Assembly (NCBI GenBank): GCA_028877215.1 | Contig: JAPPFJ010000014.1 | Coordinates: forward strand, 289,757-353,756 | DNA: 64,000 nucleotides | Reading direction: 5' to 3' | DNA from: Gemmatimonadota bacterium | GTDB taxonomy: Bacteria; Latescibacterota; UBA2968; GCA-2709665 | Shown: positions 7,415 through 15,628 of the stretch, in pieces | Numbering within the stretch: the first letter of the stretch is position 1 | Layout of the letters: each line of letters begins with the position of its first letter | The notes under the pieces: generated by a model | What the model was told of the DNA's origin: nothing | Database searches by the model: none | The model's input: only the letters and a program-made list of their open reading frames with translations | Position numbers and translations under genes: made by a program

Positions 7415-9244
7415 TCACGGCGCCCACACGGGCAGTTCGACGTATGAAGCGCGCCCCCCGTCGTGGTAGACGGTATTCCGCGCGATGCGCCAGTCTCTGT
7501 CGTCCGGATCGCTCGTGTTCCGGTTGATGTCGTAGTTGGGAAAGTTGCTGCTGCAGATGTCCAGGCGGATGCGATGTCCCGCTTTGAACAGGTTCGCCGC
7601 CGGCTGCATGTCGATCTCGATGCGATACACGTTTCCTGGTTCCATCGGTCGCGGCCGTTCGAAGCTGTCTCTGTATCGCGCCCGCAGGATGCCCTCCGAC
7701 ACCGGGAAGGCGTACCCGGTCGGATCGTCGCGGCTCGGGGGATAGACGTCCAGCAGCTTGAGGAAGAAATCCGTATCCGGCGCATCCGACGATATCCAGA
7801 GGACCCCTCCGATGTTCCCGGCGACCGACACGTCTTCCGTCAGCGGCGCGGTTTGAAACACCAGCACGTCGGGCCGCGAGGCGATGGGCATGCCGGGGAT
7901 GCCATGCCCGGGAAGGGTCTCGATCTCGATCTGATCGCGGGGTCCCATCCCCTTGAACCACCCTTCCTTCATCGGACCGTAGGGGATAATACAGCGGCCG
8001 TTGCTGGATACCGTGTTGCGCGGGTCGTAGGTGTACGTGGTGGAGGCATTTTCCTCCGGGGGTATCTCCGTAGACAGGATGCCGTTCCCGTGGATATAAT
8101 ACGGTGTTTCCTGCGAGCCTTCAGGCGGCCAGGCATCCACGCTGAACCACTTTCCGCCGTGCTGCAGGAGTCCGCCCCTGTCGCGGCTGCCGTCCCCGCC
8201 GCCCATGCGGAACATCCGCACCGACCTGCCCACGTCCACCGTGGAATCCTCTTTAAGCCATCGATTGAACCAGTGGAGGTAGAGGTGAAGGAAGTCCTTG
8301 TGGAAATGGAGGCCGCCCTCCGGTCCGAAGTGTACGTCGCCGCAGGACGGTTCGCAGTTGCCGTGGGTCCAGGGGCCCACCAGCAGGTGCTGATTCCCGC
8401 GTCCCATGCTCACCATCTTCCGGAACCCGTCGATGATCGTTCGGGGATACCAGTCGAACCAGCCCACCATCCAGAGGATGGGCATGTCGGGAAACGAATC
8501 GAAATACTCGTCCATGGCGAATCCCGGCTGCCGCCAGAATTCAGAATAGTCGTTGTTCTCGAAATAGAGCTGGAAGACCGCGTCCTCGTACTGAGGCGCC
8601 GCCGCCAGCGGCGTCTGACCTCGACGCCAGGGGATTCGGGATGCCCACTCCAGAAAGTTCTGCCCGTCTGCGGTCATTGACGTTACTGCTTCGGCAATGG
8701 AGGGATCCGCCTGGGCCTCGTGGCTCGTGGCCGACATCCGGACCGCCCAGTTCAGGAGGCCGAGATGTAGCGCGCCGCCTTCGCGCATGCTGTAATGATA
8801 CGCGTTGATGGGCCCTTCGAACGGGATCATCGTCGCCAGGGACGGGGGGTTCTGTGTGGCCGCGTGGAACTGCACCCACGCATCGTACGAACACCCGTAC
8901 ATGCCCACCTTCCCGTTGCACGACGGATGATCGGCGATCCATTCGATGGTGTCGTACCCGTCTTCCGGGTCGTCCCTGAACGGGAAGAACACGCCCTCGG
9001 ATCCATAGCGCCCCCTGCAGTCCTGTACGGCAGCCATATAGCCGTGACGCGCGAAAAAGCTCGCTGCGGCCGAACCGCCGTTCTTGTTGTAAGGCGTCCG
9101 CTCGAGGATCGCCGGGAAGGGCCCGGTCCGCCGATTCGCAACCTCGCCGGGGAAGTAGAGGTCGGTGGCCAGGCGCACGCCGTCCCGCATCGGGACCATC
9201 ACGTCCCTGGCCACAATTACGTCAGCCGTATGAGGTTCACCCAT
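7415..9244 (-). CDS. CocE/NonD family hydrolase (X-Pro dipeptidyl-peptidase-like)
   Basis: 609 residues. The N-terminal alpha/beta-hydrolase domain opens with VPMRDGVRLATDLYFP and ILERTPYNK and has the nucleophile elbow GMYGCSYDAW (S119). GWFDWYPRT and GPWTHGNCEP supply the probable Asp and His of the triad. The C-terminal jelly-roll (about 390-609, with GILRARYRDSFE and GHRIRLDICSSNFPNYD) is the X-Pro DPP C-terminal domain. Family members hydrolyse esters or amides such as cocaine or N-acyl compounds. No signal peptide is seen. Its neighbours on both sides include C45 amidohydrolase-type proteins, which suggests joint action on amide- or ester-linked substrates. Confidence 0.93.
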   Translation of the reverse strand: MGEPHTADVIVARDVMVPMRDGVRLATDLYFPGEVANRRTGPFPAILERTPYNKNGGSAAASFFARHGYMAAVQDCRGRYGSEGVFFPFRDDPEDGYDTIEWIADHPSCNGKVGMYGCSYDAWVQFHAATQNPPSLATMIPFEGPINAYHYSMREGGALHLGLLNWAVRMSATSHEAQADPSIAEAVTSMTADGQNFLEWASRIPWRRGQTPLAAAPQYEDAVFQLYFENNDYSEFWRQPGFAMDEYFDSFPDMPILWMVGWFDWYPRTIIDGFRKMVSMGRGNQHLLVGPWTHGNCEPSCGDVHFGPEGGLHFHKDFLHLYLHWFNRWLKEDSTVDVGRSVRMFRMGGGDGSRDRGGLLQHGGKWFSVDAWPPEGSQETPYYIHGNGILSTEIPPEENASTTYTYDPRNTVSSNGRCIIPYGPMKEGWFKGMGPRDQIEIETLPGHGIPGMPIASRPDVLVFQTAPLTEDVSVAGNIGGVLWISSDAPDTDFFLKLLDVYPPSRDDPTGYAFPVSEGILRARYRDSFERPRPMEPGNVYRIEIDMQPAANLFKAGHRIRLDICSSNFPNYDINRNTSDPDDRDWRIARNTVYHDGGRASYVELPVWAP

Positions 9245-9286
9245 GGAAATTCACCTTAAGGAAAACCAGTGGTCAGTAGAATAAAG

Positions 9287-9417
9287 GCGGGTAGACGGGA
9301 GACGTAAGACGGTAGAAGAAATCCTTGCCCGGTATGCTATTCTTCATTGCCTCCGGCACGAGGAGAAAACTCACGAGGCAGGCAATCTCTCCCCTCTCCC
9401 GGCTTACGTCTACCCGC
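9287..9417 (-). repeat. Dispersed palindromic-end element, family 2, copy 1
   Basis: 131 bp bounded by GCGGGTAGACG and its inverted complement. The core reads (minus strand) GTGCCGGAGGCAA followed by GGGCAAGGATTTCTTCTACC. Related copies lie at 28509-28662, 39351-39483, 45005-45115 and 60189-60319. It fills the gap between the CocE gene and the propeller gene. The purine-rich arm and pyrimidine-rich arm can pair. Confidence 0.8.
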
Positions 9418-9447
9418 TCCTGATTTTCGTTTTTTCCGACAACCGTC

Positions 9448-10938
9448 TCAGACAAATCGGTAGCCGTACAGCCTGGCCGCGCCGTAGAAATTGAAGCGCA
9501 GCCTGAAGCGGTCCCGGCTGATGCCGGCAATACCACTGTCGCCCCAGGTGACGCGGCGCCGGAGCCCGTCGACGTCGACGTCGTCGCAGTCCTCGCATCC
9601 ATATCCCGGGACCGGCTCGCAGGAATCCGCGTCGAGTACCTCCACTTCGAGCCAGTTGCGGTTGCGCCGGACGTCGCCCACGTTGACCGTCAGCTCGGTC
9701 GACCGGTCGGTCAGCCCTATCGGCGCGGTGGTCGCGTGTCCCGGCGTCTCGCGGTCCGGGGTCTCCAGACATGTGAACCCGTCTTCGCGAAGCGTGGCCA
9801 GACCCATCCGCGCCATGCGCGCACTCCCGCTCCCCATCTCATGGATGAACTCGGGGACCTCGTTCTCAGGCGGCCAGCTCGTGAACTCTTCGCCCGATCC
9901 GCCATAGAACAGGTAGACGGTCCCGTCCTTGACAACCGGCTTGTCCGTAATGATGAGCAGCCCCCCGTCCCACTCGCCGTGGGCGCCGCGGGAGATGACC
10001 TTCTGGTGGGGATTGACGCGATCGAAACTAAGCCCGTCGCCGCTGACCGCGAGGCGGATGTCGGCCGAGTACATCCCGTACCGGCCGTAGCCGTTCGGCA
10101 CGTACCAGCCGTACTCGTAGCAGATGATCCACGCGCCGCCGTACGGCGACATCATGATGTGATGGTCTTCGTACTCGAGCCCGTCGGCGGGGGAGAGCAG
10201 AGGGTTCTCTTCCGCCCTCCGGAAGTTCTCGATGTCCGGGCCGTACGCCAGAATCTTGGCGCGTCCGAGGCCGCGGTACCGATCGGCGCGGCGCTTGATG
10301 TCGGGCTTGTCGAACGGAACCATCTCCTGGAAGACGGTCTTGTACCGGCGCGAGGGATCAGGGTCCTGGTCGTCGCGGACGAGCACGCCGATATCGGGCG
10401 GTCCGCGATACCACTCCGGCAGGTCGATGTTCGGACCCTCGGTCCAGTGGACCCCGTCGGGTGAATAGTTGGCCCGGGCGCCCTTTCCGGCGTAGACCTT
10501 CTGTCCCCCGAAGCTGCGCTTGATCCCCTTGAATCGCCTGTTCGGGTCCGGCTCGGTATCGTCCTTGATGATCGGTCCGCGCCCGTCCAGAACAATGTTG
10601 TTCTTCCTGCTCCCGTTGTATTCGTACAGGCCCAGTTCGGGTTTGTGCCAGTTGATCCCATCCTCGCTGATGGCGTACCCCATCGCCCACCACCGCGACG
10701 TTGCGATGTCCGATCCGGCGTACCAGGCCTTGAACAGCCCGTCTTCATCGTCGTAGATGACCGTGGGCGAGGACCACGGCGCGCAGTGAGTGGAATCCCA
10801 CTCGTGCGAGTCGCCCACCGGAAGAACGGGATTCAACGGGTGTTTTTGGGCTTCACACACGGTTTGCGTGACGTGATGAACCGATTCGATCCCGTCCATC
10901 AGAAGGAATCCATCCGCGCTGCCGGGGTCCGTGTTCAT
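9448..10938 (-). CDS. Five-bladed beta-propeller glycosidase-like protein (GH32/43/130 type)
   Basis: 496 residues from ATG 10938, preceded by GGGAGG 13 bases upstream; an upstream ATG at 10983 would overlap the end of the C45 gene. Blades are visible as repeated short motifs: SSPTVIYDDEDGLFKAWYAG, AISEDGINWHKPELG, ANYSPDGVHWTEGP, LAVSGDGLSFDRV and VYLFYGGSGEEF. The C-terminal ~100 residues form a beta domain ending AARLYGYRFV. Acidic residues in blade turns are consistent with a retaining or inverting glycosidase or phosphorylase, but catalytic residues cannot be assigned confidently. It is co-directional with, and 34 bases after, the C45 gene. Confidence 0.75.
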   Translation of the reverse strand: MNTDPGSADGFLLMDGIESVHHVTQTVCEAQKHPLNPVLPVGDSHEWDSTHCAPWSSPTVIYDDEDGLFKAWYAGSDIATSRWWAMGYAISEDGINWHKPELGLYEYNGSRKNNIVLDGRGPIIKDDTEPDPNRRFKGIKRSFGGQKVYAGKGARANYSPDGVHWTEGPNIDLPEWYRGPPDIGVLVRDDQDPDPSRRYKTVFQEMVPFDKPDIKRRADRYRGLGRAKILAYGPDIENFRRAEENPLLSPADGLEYEDHHIMMSPYGGAWIICYEYGWYVPNGYGRYGMYSADIRLAVSGDGLSFDRVNPHQKVISRGAHGEWDGGLLIITDKPVVKDGTVYLFYGGSGEEFTSWPPENEVPEFIHEMGSGSARMARMGLATLREDGFTCLETPDRETPGHATTAPIGLTDRSTELTVNVGDVRRNRNWLEVEVLDADSCEPVPGYGCEDCDDVDVDGLRRRVTWGDSGIAGISRDRFRLRFNFYGAARLYGYRFV

Positions 10939-10972
10939 CCGATTTATGATTCCTCCCGTTTCGCAGTATTCG

Positions 10973-12040
10973 TCATTCCCCATACGTCATTTCCACAAAC
11001 CCATCCTTCTCCAGCGGATACCGGTGGACCCGCAGCTTCCGGTCCCGCGACGTCATAAAGATCGCGTGGGTCGTGAACCAGCCTCCGATGTTGGTTTCCG
11101 GACTCTGCAGAATTCTACCCGGCGCGTGTACGTCGAACGAAAAATCGGTCAGTTCATTCACGGTGCGCATATTTTCGAATGCGTCCCGGTGGCAGGCCAG
11201 GTACTGGACCCGGTTCTGGGAGTTGTAGAACGAGGCGCTCGCCCACCAATCCGGATCGGCTTCGCGAGACGGGCGCTGGAGGTCCGGGTCCTGCCAGTGG
11301 TTGGTCTCGAGAACCATTCCGTTTTCCGGTTCCCGAAGGGCGATGTTCGCCGATTCCAGCTCGAAACCCACCATGTCGCCGGCCGCGTCCACGGCCACGC
11401 CCGTCAGTCCCTTGATGCCCGAGATCCGGTACTGCCGGAGGAAATGCCGCACGTCGCCGCAGTCAGAGCAAAATTGCGCGAGCAGGTGCGTCGTGAAATA
11501 GAGATTGACGTGTTCCGGGTTGGCGCTCGGGTTGAACTTCCGGTGTCCCGACGCGCAGCCCACCAGCAGCCCCGCGTCGTTGATCGCCGTGCCGACGGTG
11601 ACGCCGAACCGCTCGCCGATGCCGATCAGGCCGTGCGGCCTGCCGTCCGGAAGCCCCATCAGGATCTTGTCCTTTACGAAATCCTCGACCCTGCCGATCG
11701 AGCTCGTATCGTACGTCCTCAACATCGCAGGACCGTCGTCCACCAGCATGATCCCGAGTGCCGAACAACCGTCCAGGTCGGCGGCGGTGAAGTAGACGTG
11801 CAGCAGGTACGTATGGTCGAAGTTTTCAATCCCCGCCGCTTCGCCGTATGCCTCCATCTGGGTCACCAGTTCCGGGAATTCCCGCCGCATGAAAGCCATG
11901 TTCTCACGGAAGTAGCTGTCCTTGAAGTCCTGGCGCAGATCCAACCGCTTCTCCAGCTCACGCCTGGCATATTCCGGATCGAGCGCGCCCTGCGCCCGTC
12001 CCGCTTCAGCAGGACCTCCCGTAAAGATGTACTTTTCCAC
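10973..12040 (-). CDS. C45-family peptidase / acyltransferase-like protein, paralogue 2
   Basis: 355 residues, collinear with the protein at 6324-7388. Both have GRAQGA near residue 15-19, YFRxNMAFMRREFP at about 43-56, the nucleophile Cys at residue 92 (here DGCSALGIM) and C-terminal SFDVHAPGRILQ. An Ntn-type amidohydrolase or acyltransferase is likely. The two copies bracket the propeller and CocE genes, so the unit may have grown by tandem duplication. Translation of the next gene begins close to its stop. Confidence 0.85.
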   Translation of the reverse strand: MEKYIFTGGPAEAGRAQGALDPEYARRELEKRLDLRQDFKDSYFRENMAFMRREFPELVTQMEAYGEAAGIENFDHTYLLHVYFTAADLDGCSALGIMLVDDGPAMLRTYDTSSIGRVEDFVKDKILMGLPDGRPHGLIGIGERFGVTVGTAINDAGLLVGCASGHRKFNPSANPEHVNLYFTTHLLAQFCSDCGDVRHFLRQYRISGIKGLTGVAVDAAGDMVGFELESANIALREPENGMVLETNHWQDPDLQRPSREADPDWWASASFYNSQNRVQYLACHRDAFENMRTVNELTDFSFDVHAPGRILQSPETNIGGWFTTHAIFMTSRDRKLRVHRYPLEKDGFVEMTYGE

Positions 12041-12091
12041 AGCAGCAGCCTTTCAACGAGCGCTCCGAGTCAGCTCCAACCGGATTCCTAA

Positions 12092-12138
12092 TTGACAAAA
12101 CCTGTCGTCGTAGCTACATTGTAGCTACACTTTGGAGG
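12092..12138 (+). promoter_or_regulatory. relB-type promoter with nested palindromic operator
   Basis: TTGACA (12092-12097), a 17-base spacer and TACATT (12115-12120) form a near-ideal sigma70 promoter. The -10 lies inside GTAGCTAC-ATT-GTAGCTAC (12110-12128), two copies of an 8-base palindrome. GGAGG at 12134-12138 precedes the ATG at 12146. The layout predicts autorepression by the downstream ribbon-helix-helix protein. Confidence 0.8.
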
Positions 12139-12145
12139 TCTTTAA

Positions 12146-12412
12146 ATGGGTAACGACAGTGTGGTACGCGCGCGAATCGACAGCGATACCAAGGCCCGGG
12201 CTACCGAGGCGCTTGAAGCCATGGGGCTTTCCGTTTCCGATGCGATCCGCATGCTGTTACTGATGATAGCCGAAGAGAAACGGCTGCCATTCGCTGTGAA
12301 AGTCCCTAATTCCATGACTGTCAAGGCGATGAAGGAACTGGAAGCGGGAAGGGGCAAACGATTCCGTAATTCCCGGGAGCTACTCAGGGATCTCAGACTT
12401 CTGGATGACTGA
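12146..12412 (+). CDS. RelB/DinJ-like antitoxin without an adjacent toxin
   Basis: 88 residues: VVRARIDSDTKARATEALEAMGLSVSDAIRMLL is the ribbon-helix-helix DNA-binding half of RelB/DinJ proteins. The C-terminal half (residues 50-88, ending LRDLRLLDD) is the toxin-binding tail. GGAGG sits 7 bases before the ATG. No RelE/YafQ-like frame follows: the next gene is convergent (12460-12765). The antitoxin is therefore orphaned or acts in trans. It is strongly promoted and probably self-regulated through the GTAGCTAC palindromes. Confidence 0.9.
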   Translation: MGNDSVVRARIDSDTKARATEALEAMGLSVSDAIRMLLLMIAEEKRLPFAVKVPNSMTVKAMKELEAGRGKRFRNSRELLRDLRLLDD

Positions 12413-12459
12413 CTCCGGTTCGCACGCTGCGTCAGACGATGCAGGCGGCATCACGACTC

Positions 12460-12765
12460 TCAGGCCGCATAAATTACCTCTTTGGTGCTCAGAATTCCCT
12501 TCCGACGGAAAGGATTTCGGAGCCCCTGCTCTTCGATGAGGTCAACAGGCCGTTCGAGGATTTCCGTGATTTCCTCCTGCATTTGCACCAAGTCGAGTAA
12601 ACTGTGTTCGGCGCCCGGGGTGAACGTAACCAGAAGGTCGACGTCGCTGTCCTTTGCAAAGTCACCGCGAAGCACAGAGCCAAACGCAGCCAGTTCAGTA
12701 ATTTTCCAGCGACAACAGAAATCATCAATCCGGGCATGCGGCAAATCTATCTGGAGCGGCGCCAT
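12460..12765 (-). CDS. MNT-type minimal nucleotidyltransferase
   Basis: 101 residues with the pol-beta superfamily signature GSVLRGDFAKDSDVDLLV (residues about 29-46), where GS and DxD bind ATP and metal. Proteins of this size usually pair with a HEPN ribonuclease as the MntA antitoxin and inactivate it by AMPylation. No HEPN gene is next to it; the neighbours are the orphan RelB-like gene (convergent) and a GNAT gene. A weak GAGG lies before the ATG at 12765. Confidence 0.88.
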   Translation of the reverse strand: MAPLQIDLPHARIDDFCCRWKITELAAFGSVLRGDFAKDSDVDLLVTFTPGAEHSLLDLVQMQEEITEILERPVDLIEEQGLRNPFRRKGILSTKEVIYAA

Positions 12766-12870
12766 ACCTACCTCAATTGGAAGCTATTCGCTAGCCATCT
12801 TTTCGGAAGAGCGTACACAATATACGCACATGTGTGTTGTCTCGCTACTCGGCAGACGCGCCTTTGGTGT

Positions 12871-13368
12871 TCACAGATACGCGTAATAGATGACCTCTTT
12901 GCGCTCGATGTTGAAGCCCGCCTTCTCGTAAGCCCTCCTGGCGCCGGCCTGCGCGTCGTTCAGGCCCGTTCGCACCTGCGCGTATTCCATCCCCGCCTTC
13001 CGGAACCGGTCCATGACGAAGTTGTACATTGTGGTCCCGATTCCCTGACCCTGAAGCCCGGCCTCCACGGCGTTCAGGCCGACGATACCAATCCCTTTTT
13101 TCGAATCCAGCAGATACGTGACAAACGATACGACCTCGCCGGTTTCGTGAGACTCGACGACGAACGCCCACTCCGGGTGTTCCGCCAGGTGGCGCCCGAC
13201 GCTGGCCTTGATGTTTTCCGGCCAGTTCGCGTAGAGGGCGTCGAAGAGCTCCTCGCCCCAGTGCTCTTCGTGCAGTCCGAAAATCGGCTCCCACGCCTGA
13301 CGGATGATCTCGCCTATCCGGTCCAGGTCGGCTTCGGTCGCGGGGCGAATCCGGTATCGGTCGTCCAT
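12871..13368 (-). CDS. GNAT family N-acetyltransferase
   Basis: 165 residues. RIRPATEADLDRIGEI is the typical first strand and helix. EWAFVVESHETGEVVSFVTYLLD is the central sheet. GIVGLNAVEAGLQGQGIGTTMYNFVMDRFRKAGM contains the acetyl-CoA pyrophosphate loop (Q/RxxGxG/A as QGQGIG). The end, AYEKAGFNIERKEVIYYAYL, matches the last GNAT strands. The acceptor is unknown. It starts 28 bases after the Ldh-type dehydrogenase gene and may be its last co-transcribed partner. Confidence 0.92.
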   Translation of the reverse strand: MDDRYRIRPATEADLDRIGEIIRQAWEPIFGLHEEHWGEELFDALYANWPENIKASVGRHLAEHPEWAFVVESHETGEVVSFVTYLLDSKKGIGIVGLNAVEAGLQGQGIGTTMYNFVMDRFRKAGMEYAQVRTGLNDAQAGARRAYEKAGFNIERKEVIYYAYL

Positions 13369-13395
13369 ATCTTCTCGTATCGAATCAACAGCTGA

Positions 13396-14475
13396 CTAAT
13401 CGGTATCCGGGAAACGTACGCCCAGTCGCTTTGCCCACTCCTCCAGTTCCTGCCGCACGTCCGGTTCCAGCGGGACGCCGTAAATCTCGCATTCCCGCCG
13501 GGTCCGCTCCATCCTCTCGCCGGGCAGCCGGATCTCATCGGAGTCGCCGTCCAGGGGACTGCCCTTGAGGTCCGCGACAAAGTCCGCCATCCGCGCTTCG
13601 AAATCCGCCACGGGCATAAACGCCGCGACGTCAATGGCGATGCAGCAATGGCTGACCGCGTGGGTCTTGTCCGTTCGGCCCGCCTGGTCGCGGGGCGTGA
13701 TATCGCTCAGGAAAGCGGCGCCGCCCAGCACGCCCGTCAGCGCCTCAACGAGAATGGCCAAACCGGCGCCCTTGTGCCCGCCGATCGGCATCGTGGTCCC
13801 GCCGCCGATGACGGCCCGCGGGTCGTCGGTGGGCCTGCCGTCCCGGTCGAAGCCTCGAATGTCCCCTGGAATCCGCCCGCCTTCCCTTATCCACTGCCGC
13901 ATCCGCCCCCCCGAGGCGGTCAGGCACGCGTCGAACAGGATGGGAAATCCGCCGGCCGTGGGTATGCCGAACCCCATCGGCGTGTTGCCGATCACCGAGC
14001 CGCGGGCGCCGGGATATCCCATGGATCCCTTGGTATTCGAAAACGCCATGCCGATCATGCCCGCGTTGGCCGCCTCCAGGCAATAAGGTACGGCGGCGAG
14101 AAAGTGGTTGTTGCGTACGATCAGGACGATGCCGATACCACCCTGCCGTGCCTTGAGGATCGCAAGCCGCATTCCCTTCATGCAGCCGACGATCCCCACG
14201 CCGTGGTCGCCTTCGATCACGGCGGTCATGCCCCGGTCGCTGAGGACGGGCTGGTCCGGGTTGGCCCGGATCGTCCCATCGTCCAATCCCCGAAGATTGA
14301 AATGAACGAGCCGGAGCCCGTGGGTCGTATTGCCGCGGGTCTCCTGGCAGAGGATCGCTCCGGCGATCGTTTCCGCGTCGACACCGGGCAAGCCGGCAGC
14401 CAGAAACAGGTCGCGCACGAATGACTCCAGCACGTCCGCTGCCACACGCGTCTCAGCCTGGTCGGTTCCGTTCAC
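13396..14475 (-). CDS. Ldh/malate-type NAD(P)-dependent dehydrogenase
   Basis: Malate/L-lactate/ureidoglycolate dehydrogenase family, 359 residues from a GTG at 14475 with GGAG 9 bases upstream; a longer ATG form begins at 14526. Visible family blocks are RGNTTHGLRLVHF (catalytic His region), AVIEGDHGVGIVG, VRNNHFLAAVPYCLEAANAGMIG, NTPMGFGIPTAGGFPILFD and PIGGHKGAGLAILVEALTGVLGGA. Enzymes of this fold oxidise 2-hydroxyacids, or sugar acids such as 2,3-diketogulonate. The frame overlaps the sialidase-like gene by about 23 bases, so both are probably one transcription unit. Confidence 0.9.
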   Translation of the reverse strand: MNGTDQAETRVAADVLESFVRDLFLAAGLPGVDAETIAGAILCQETRGNTTHGLRLVHFNLRGLDDGTIRANPDQPVLSDRGMTAVIEGDHGVGIVGCMKGMRLAILKARQGGIGIVLIVRNNHFLAAVPYCLEAANAGMIGMAFSNTKGSMGYPGARGSVIGNTPMGFGIPTAGGFPILFDACLTASGGRMRQWIREGGRIPGDIRGFDRDGRPTDDPRAVIGGGTTMPIGGHKGAGLAILVEALTGVLGGAAFLSDITPRDQAGRTDKTHAVSHCCIAIDVAAFMPVADFEARMADFVADLKGSPLDGDSDEIRLPGERMERTRRECEIYGVPLEPDVRQELEEWAKRLGVRFPDTD

Positions 14476-15628
14476 GTTCTCCGTCTCCAATATCCGGTTG
14501 TCGCCGGCGTGCAACCCTCTTATCAATCTTCAACCGCACCCATCGCGTATGCGTGACGCCCCCGACCGTACACCAGAAATACGTCATCAGATCGCCGTCG
14601 TCGAGCCGGATGCCGCCGGGCTTTCCGAAAGCGATCTGCATGTGCTCAGCCAGGAAATTGTCCGTCTCCGGCTCTCCCAGGGTGGCCTCGGCCCCGGCGT
14701 CGAACACGACGACCTGGCCGTCCAGATCGAACGTCTCCAGGTCCTCGCTGATGGCCACGCGTATTCCATGCGGTTCGCGGCGGAAGTTGTAGATGGCCGC
14801 CACCCTTCCGTCGGCCAGCGCGATGGGGGAACAGACCTGCCCGCGCAGATTGGTGGGCCGGGGCGCGGACCAGGTCCTCCCGCCATCGTCCGAGACGGTC
14901 CAGTGATTGGGCAGGTCCTCGGATGTACCGTAAACGTGGGTCCATAGCATGGTGTAGATTCTGCCGTCCGGCAACGCCGTATTCATCTGGTCCCACCAGA
15001 GCAACTCCCCCGAAGGATCGTCGGCCACCACGGTAAATTCACCCCAGGTCCGTCCCTGGTCTGCGGAGAAGACCGCTGCGGCCTTCTGGTCGGGCGGCCC
15101 TGTGTACCCTTCGGGCTTCCAGGTCTCCAAGGGGTACATCCACCGGTCGGTACTGAGTTGGAGCAACACGCCGGCCCCATTACACGTGTATTTCTCGGGC
15201 GGCAGGTCCACGGGGACGACCTGCGGCGCGGACCAGGTGCGGCCTCCGTCATCCGACCGGAACAGCAACATCTCCGGTCGCTGCAACACCTCGGAGTTGG
15301 GATCGAACAGCTTATGGGACCGCATCTCGAATCGCGTCGCGGTCATGGCGAGCCGGCCACCGGGCGCTTCGCTGATGTGGGGACTTCTGTAGCTCCAACC
15401 GTCGTCCGGCGGCCCGCCGCCGTGGATGCTGCCTCCGTTCACCCACGTCGCCGCCTGGTCGGATGAGCGAAGGACTTCGATATGGTTGTCCGCGGAACCC
15501 AGGCTTTCGCCCACGTGCTGGCATGCGATCATGCCGCCATTGGACAACGGGGTGATGGCGGGCATGAACGCCCCTGTCCCGCGCCGCCACGAAAGGATGC
15601 CTCCGTCAACGGTCTGTATCATCGCCAC
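14453..15628 (-). CDS. BNR/Asp-box sialidase-like beta-propeller
   Basis: 391 residues. Asp boxes (SxDxGxTW) are evident: RSDDGGRTWSAP, SADQGRTWGEF and VSDDGGRTWSAP, plus SSDQAATWVNGG as a weaker one, indicating the six-bladed sialidase fold. The start is GTG at 15628 (GGAG close by) or ATG at 15622, which overlaps the previous gene's stop in ATGA. No signal peptide is seen. Fold members include exo-sialidases and other glycosidases; the Arg triad of true sialidases cannot be checked by eye. Translational coupling to the 671-residue hydrolase points to action on the same polymer. Confidence 0.85.
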   Translation of the reverse strand: MAMIQTVDGGILSWRRGTGAFMPAITPLSNGGMIACQHVGESLGSADNHIEVLRSSDQAATWVNGGSIHGGGPPDDGWSYRSPHISEAPGGRLAMTATRFEMRSHKLFDPNSEVLQRPEMLLFRSDDGGRTWSAPQVVPVDLPPEKYTCNGAGVLLQLSTDRWMYPLETWKPEGYTGPPDQKAAAVFSADQGRTWGEFTVVADDPSGELLWWDQMNTALPDGRIYTMLWTHVYGTSEDLPNHWTVSDDGGRTWSAPRPTNLRGQVCSPIALADGRVAAIYNFRREPHGIRVAISEDLETFDLDGQVVVFDAGAEATLGEPETDNFLAEHMQIAFGKPGGIRLDDGDLMTYFWCTVGGVTHTRWVRLKIDKRVARRRQPDIGDGERERNRPG

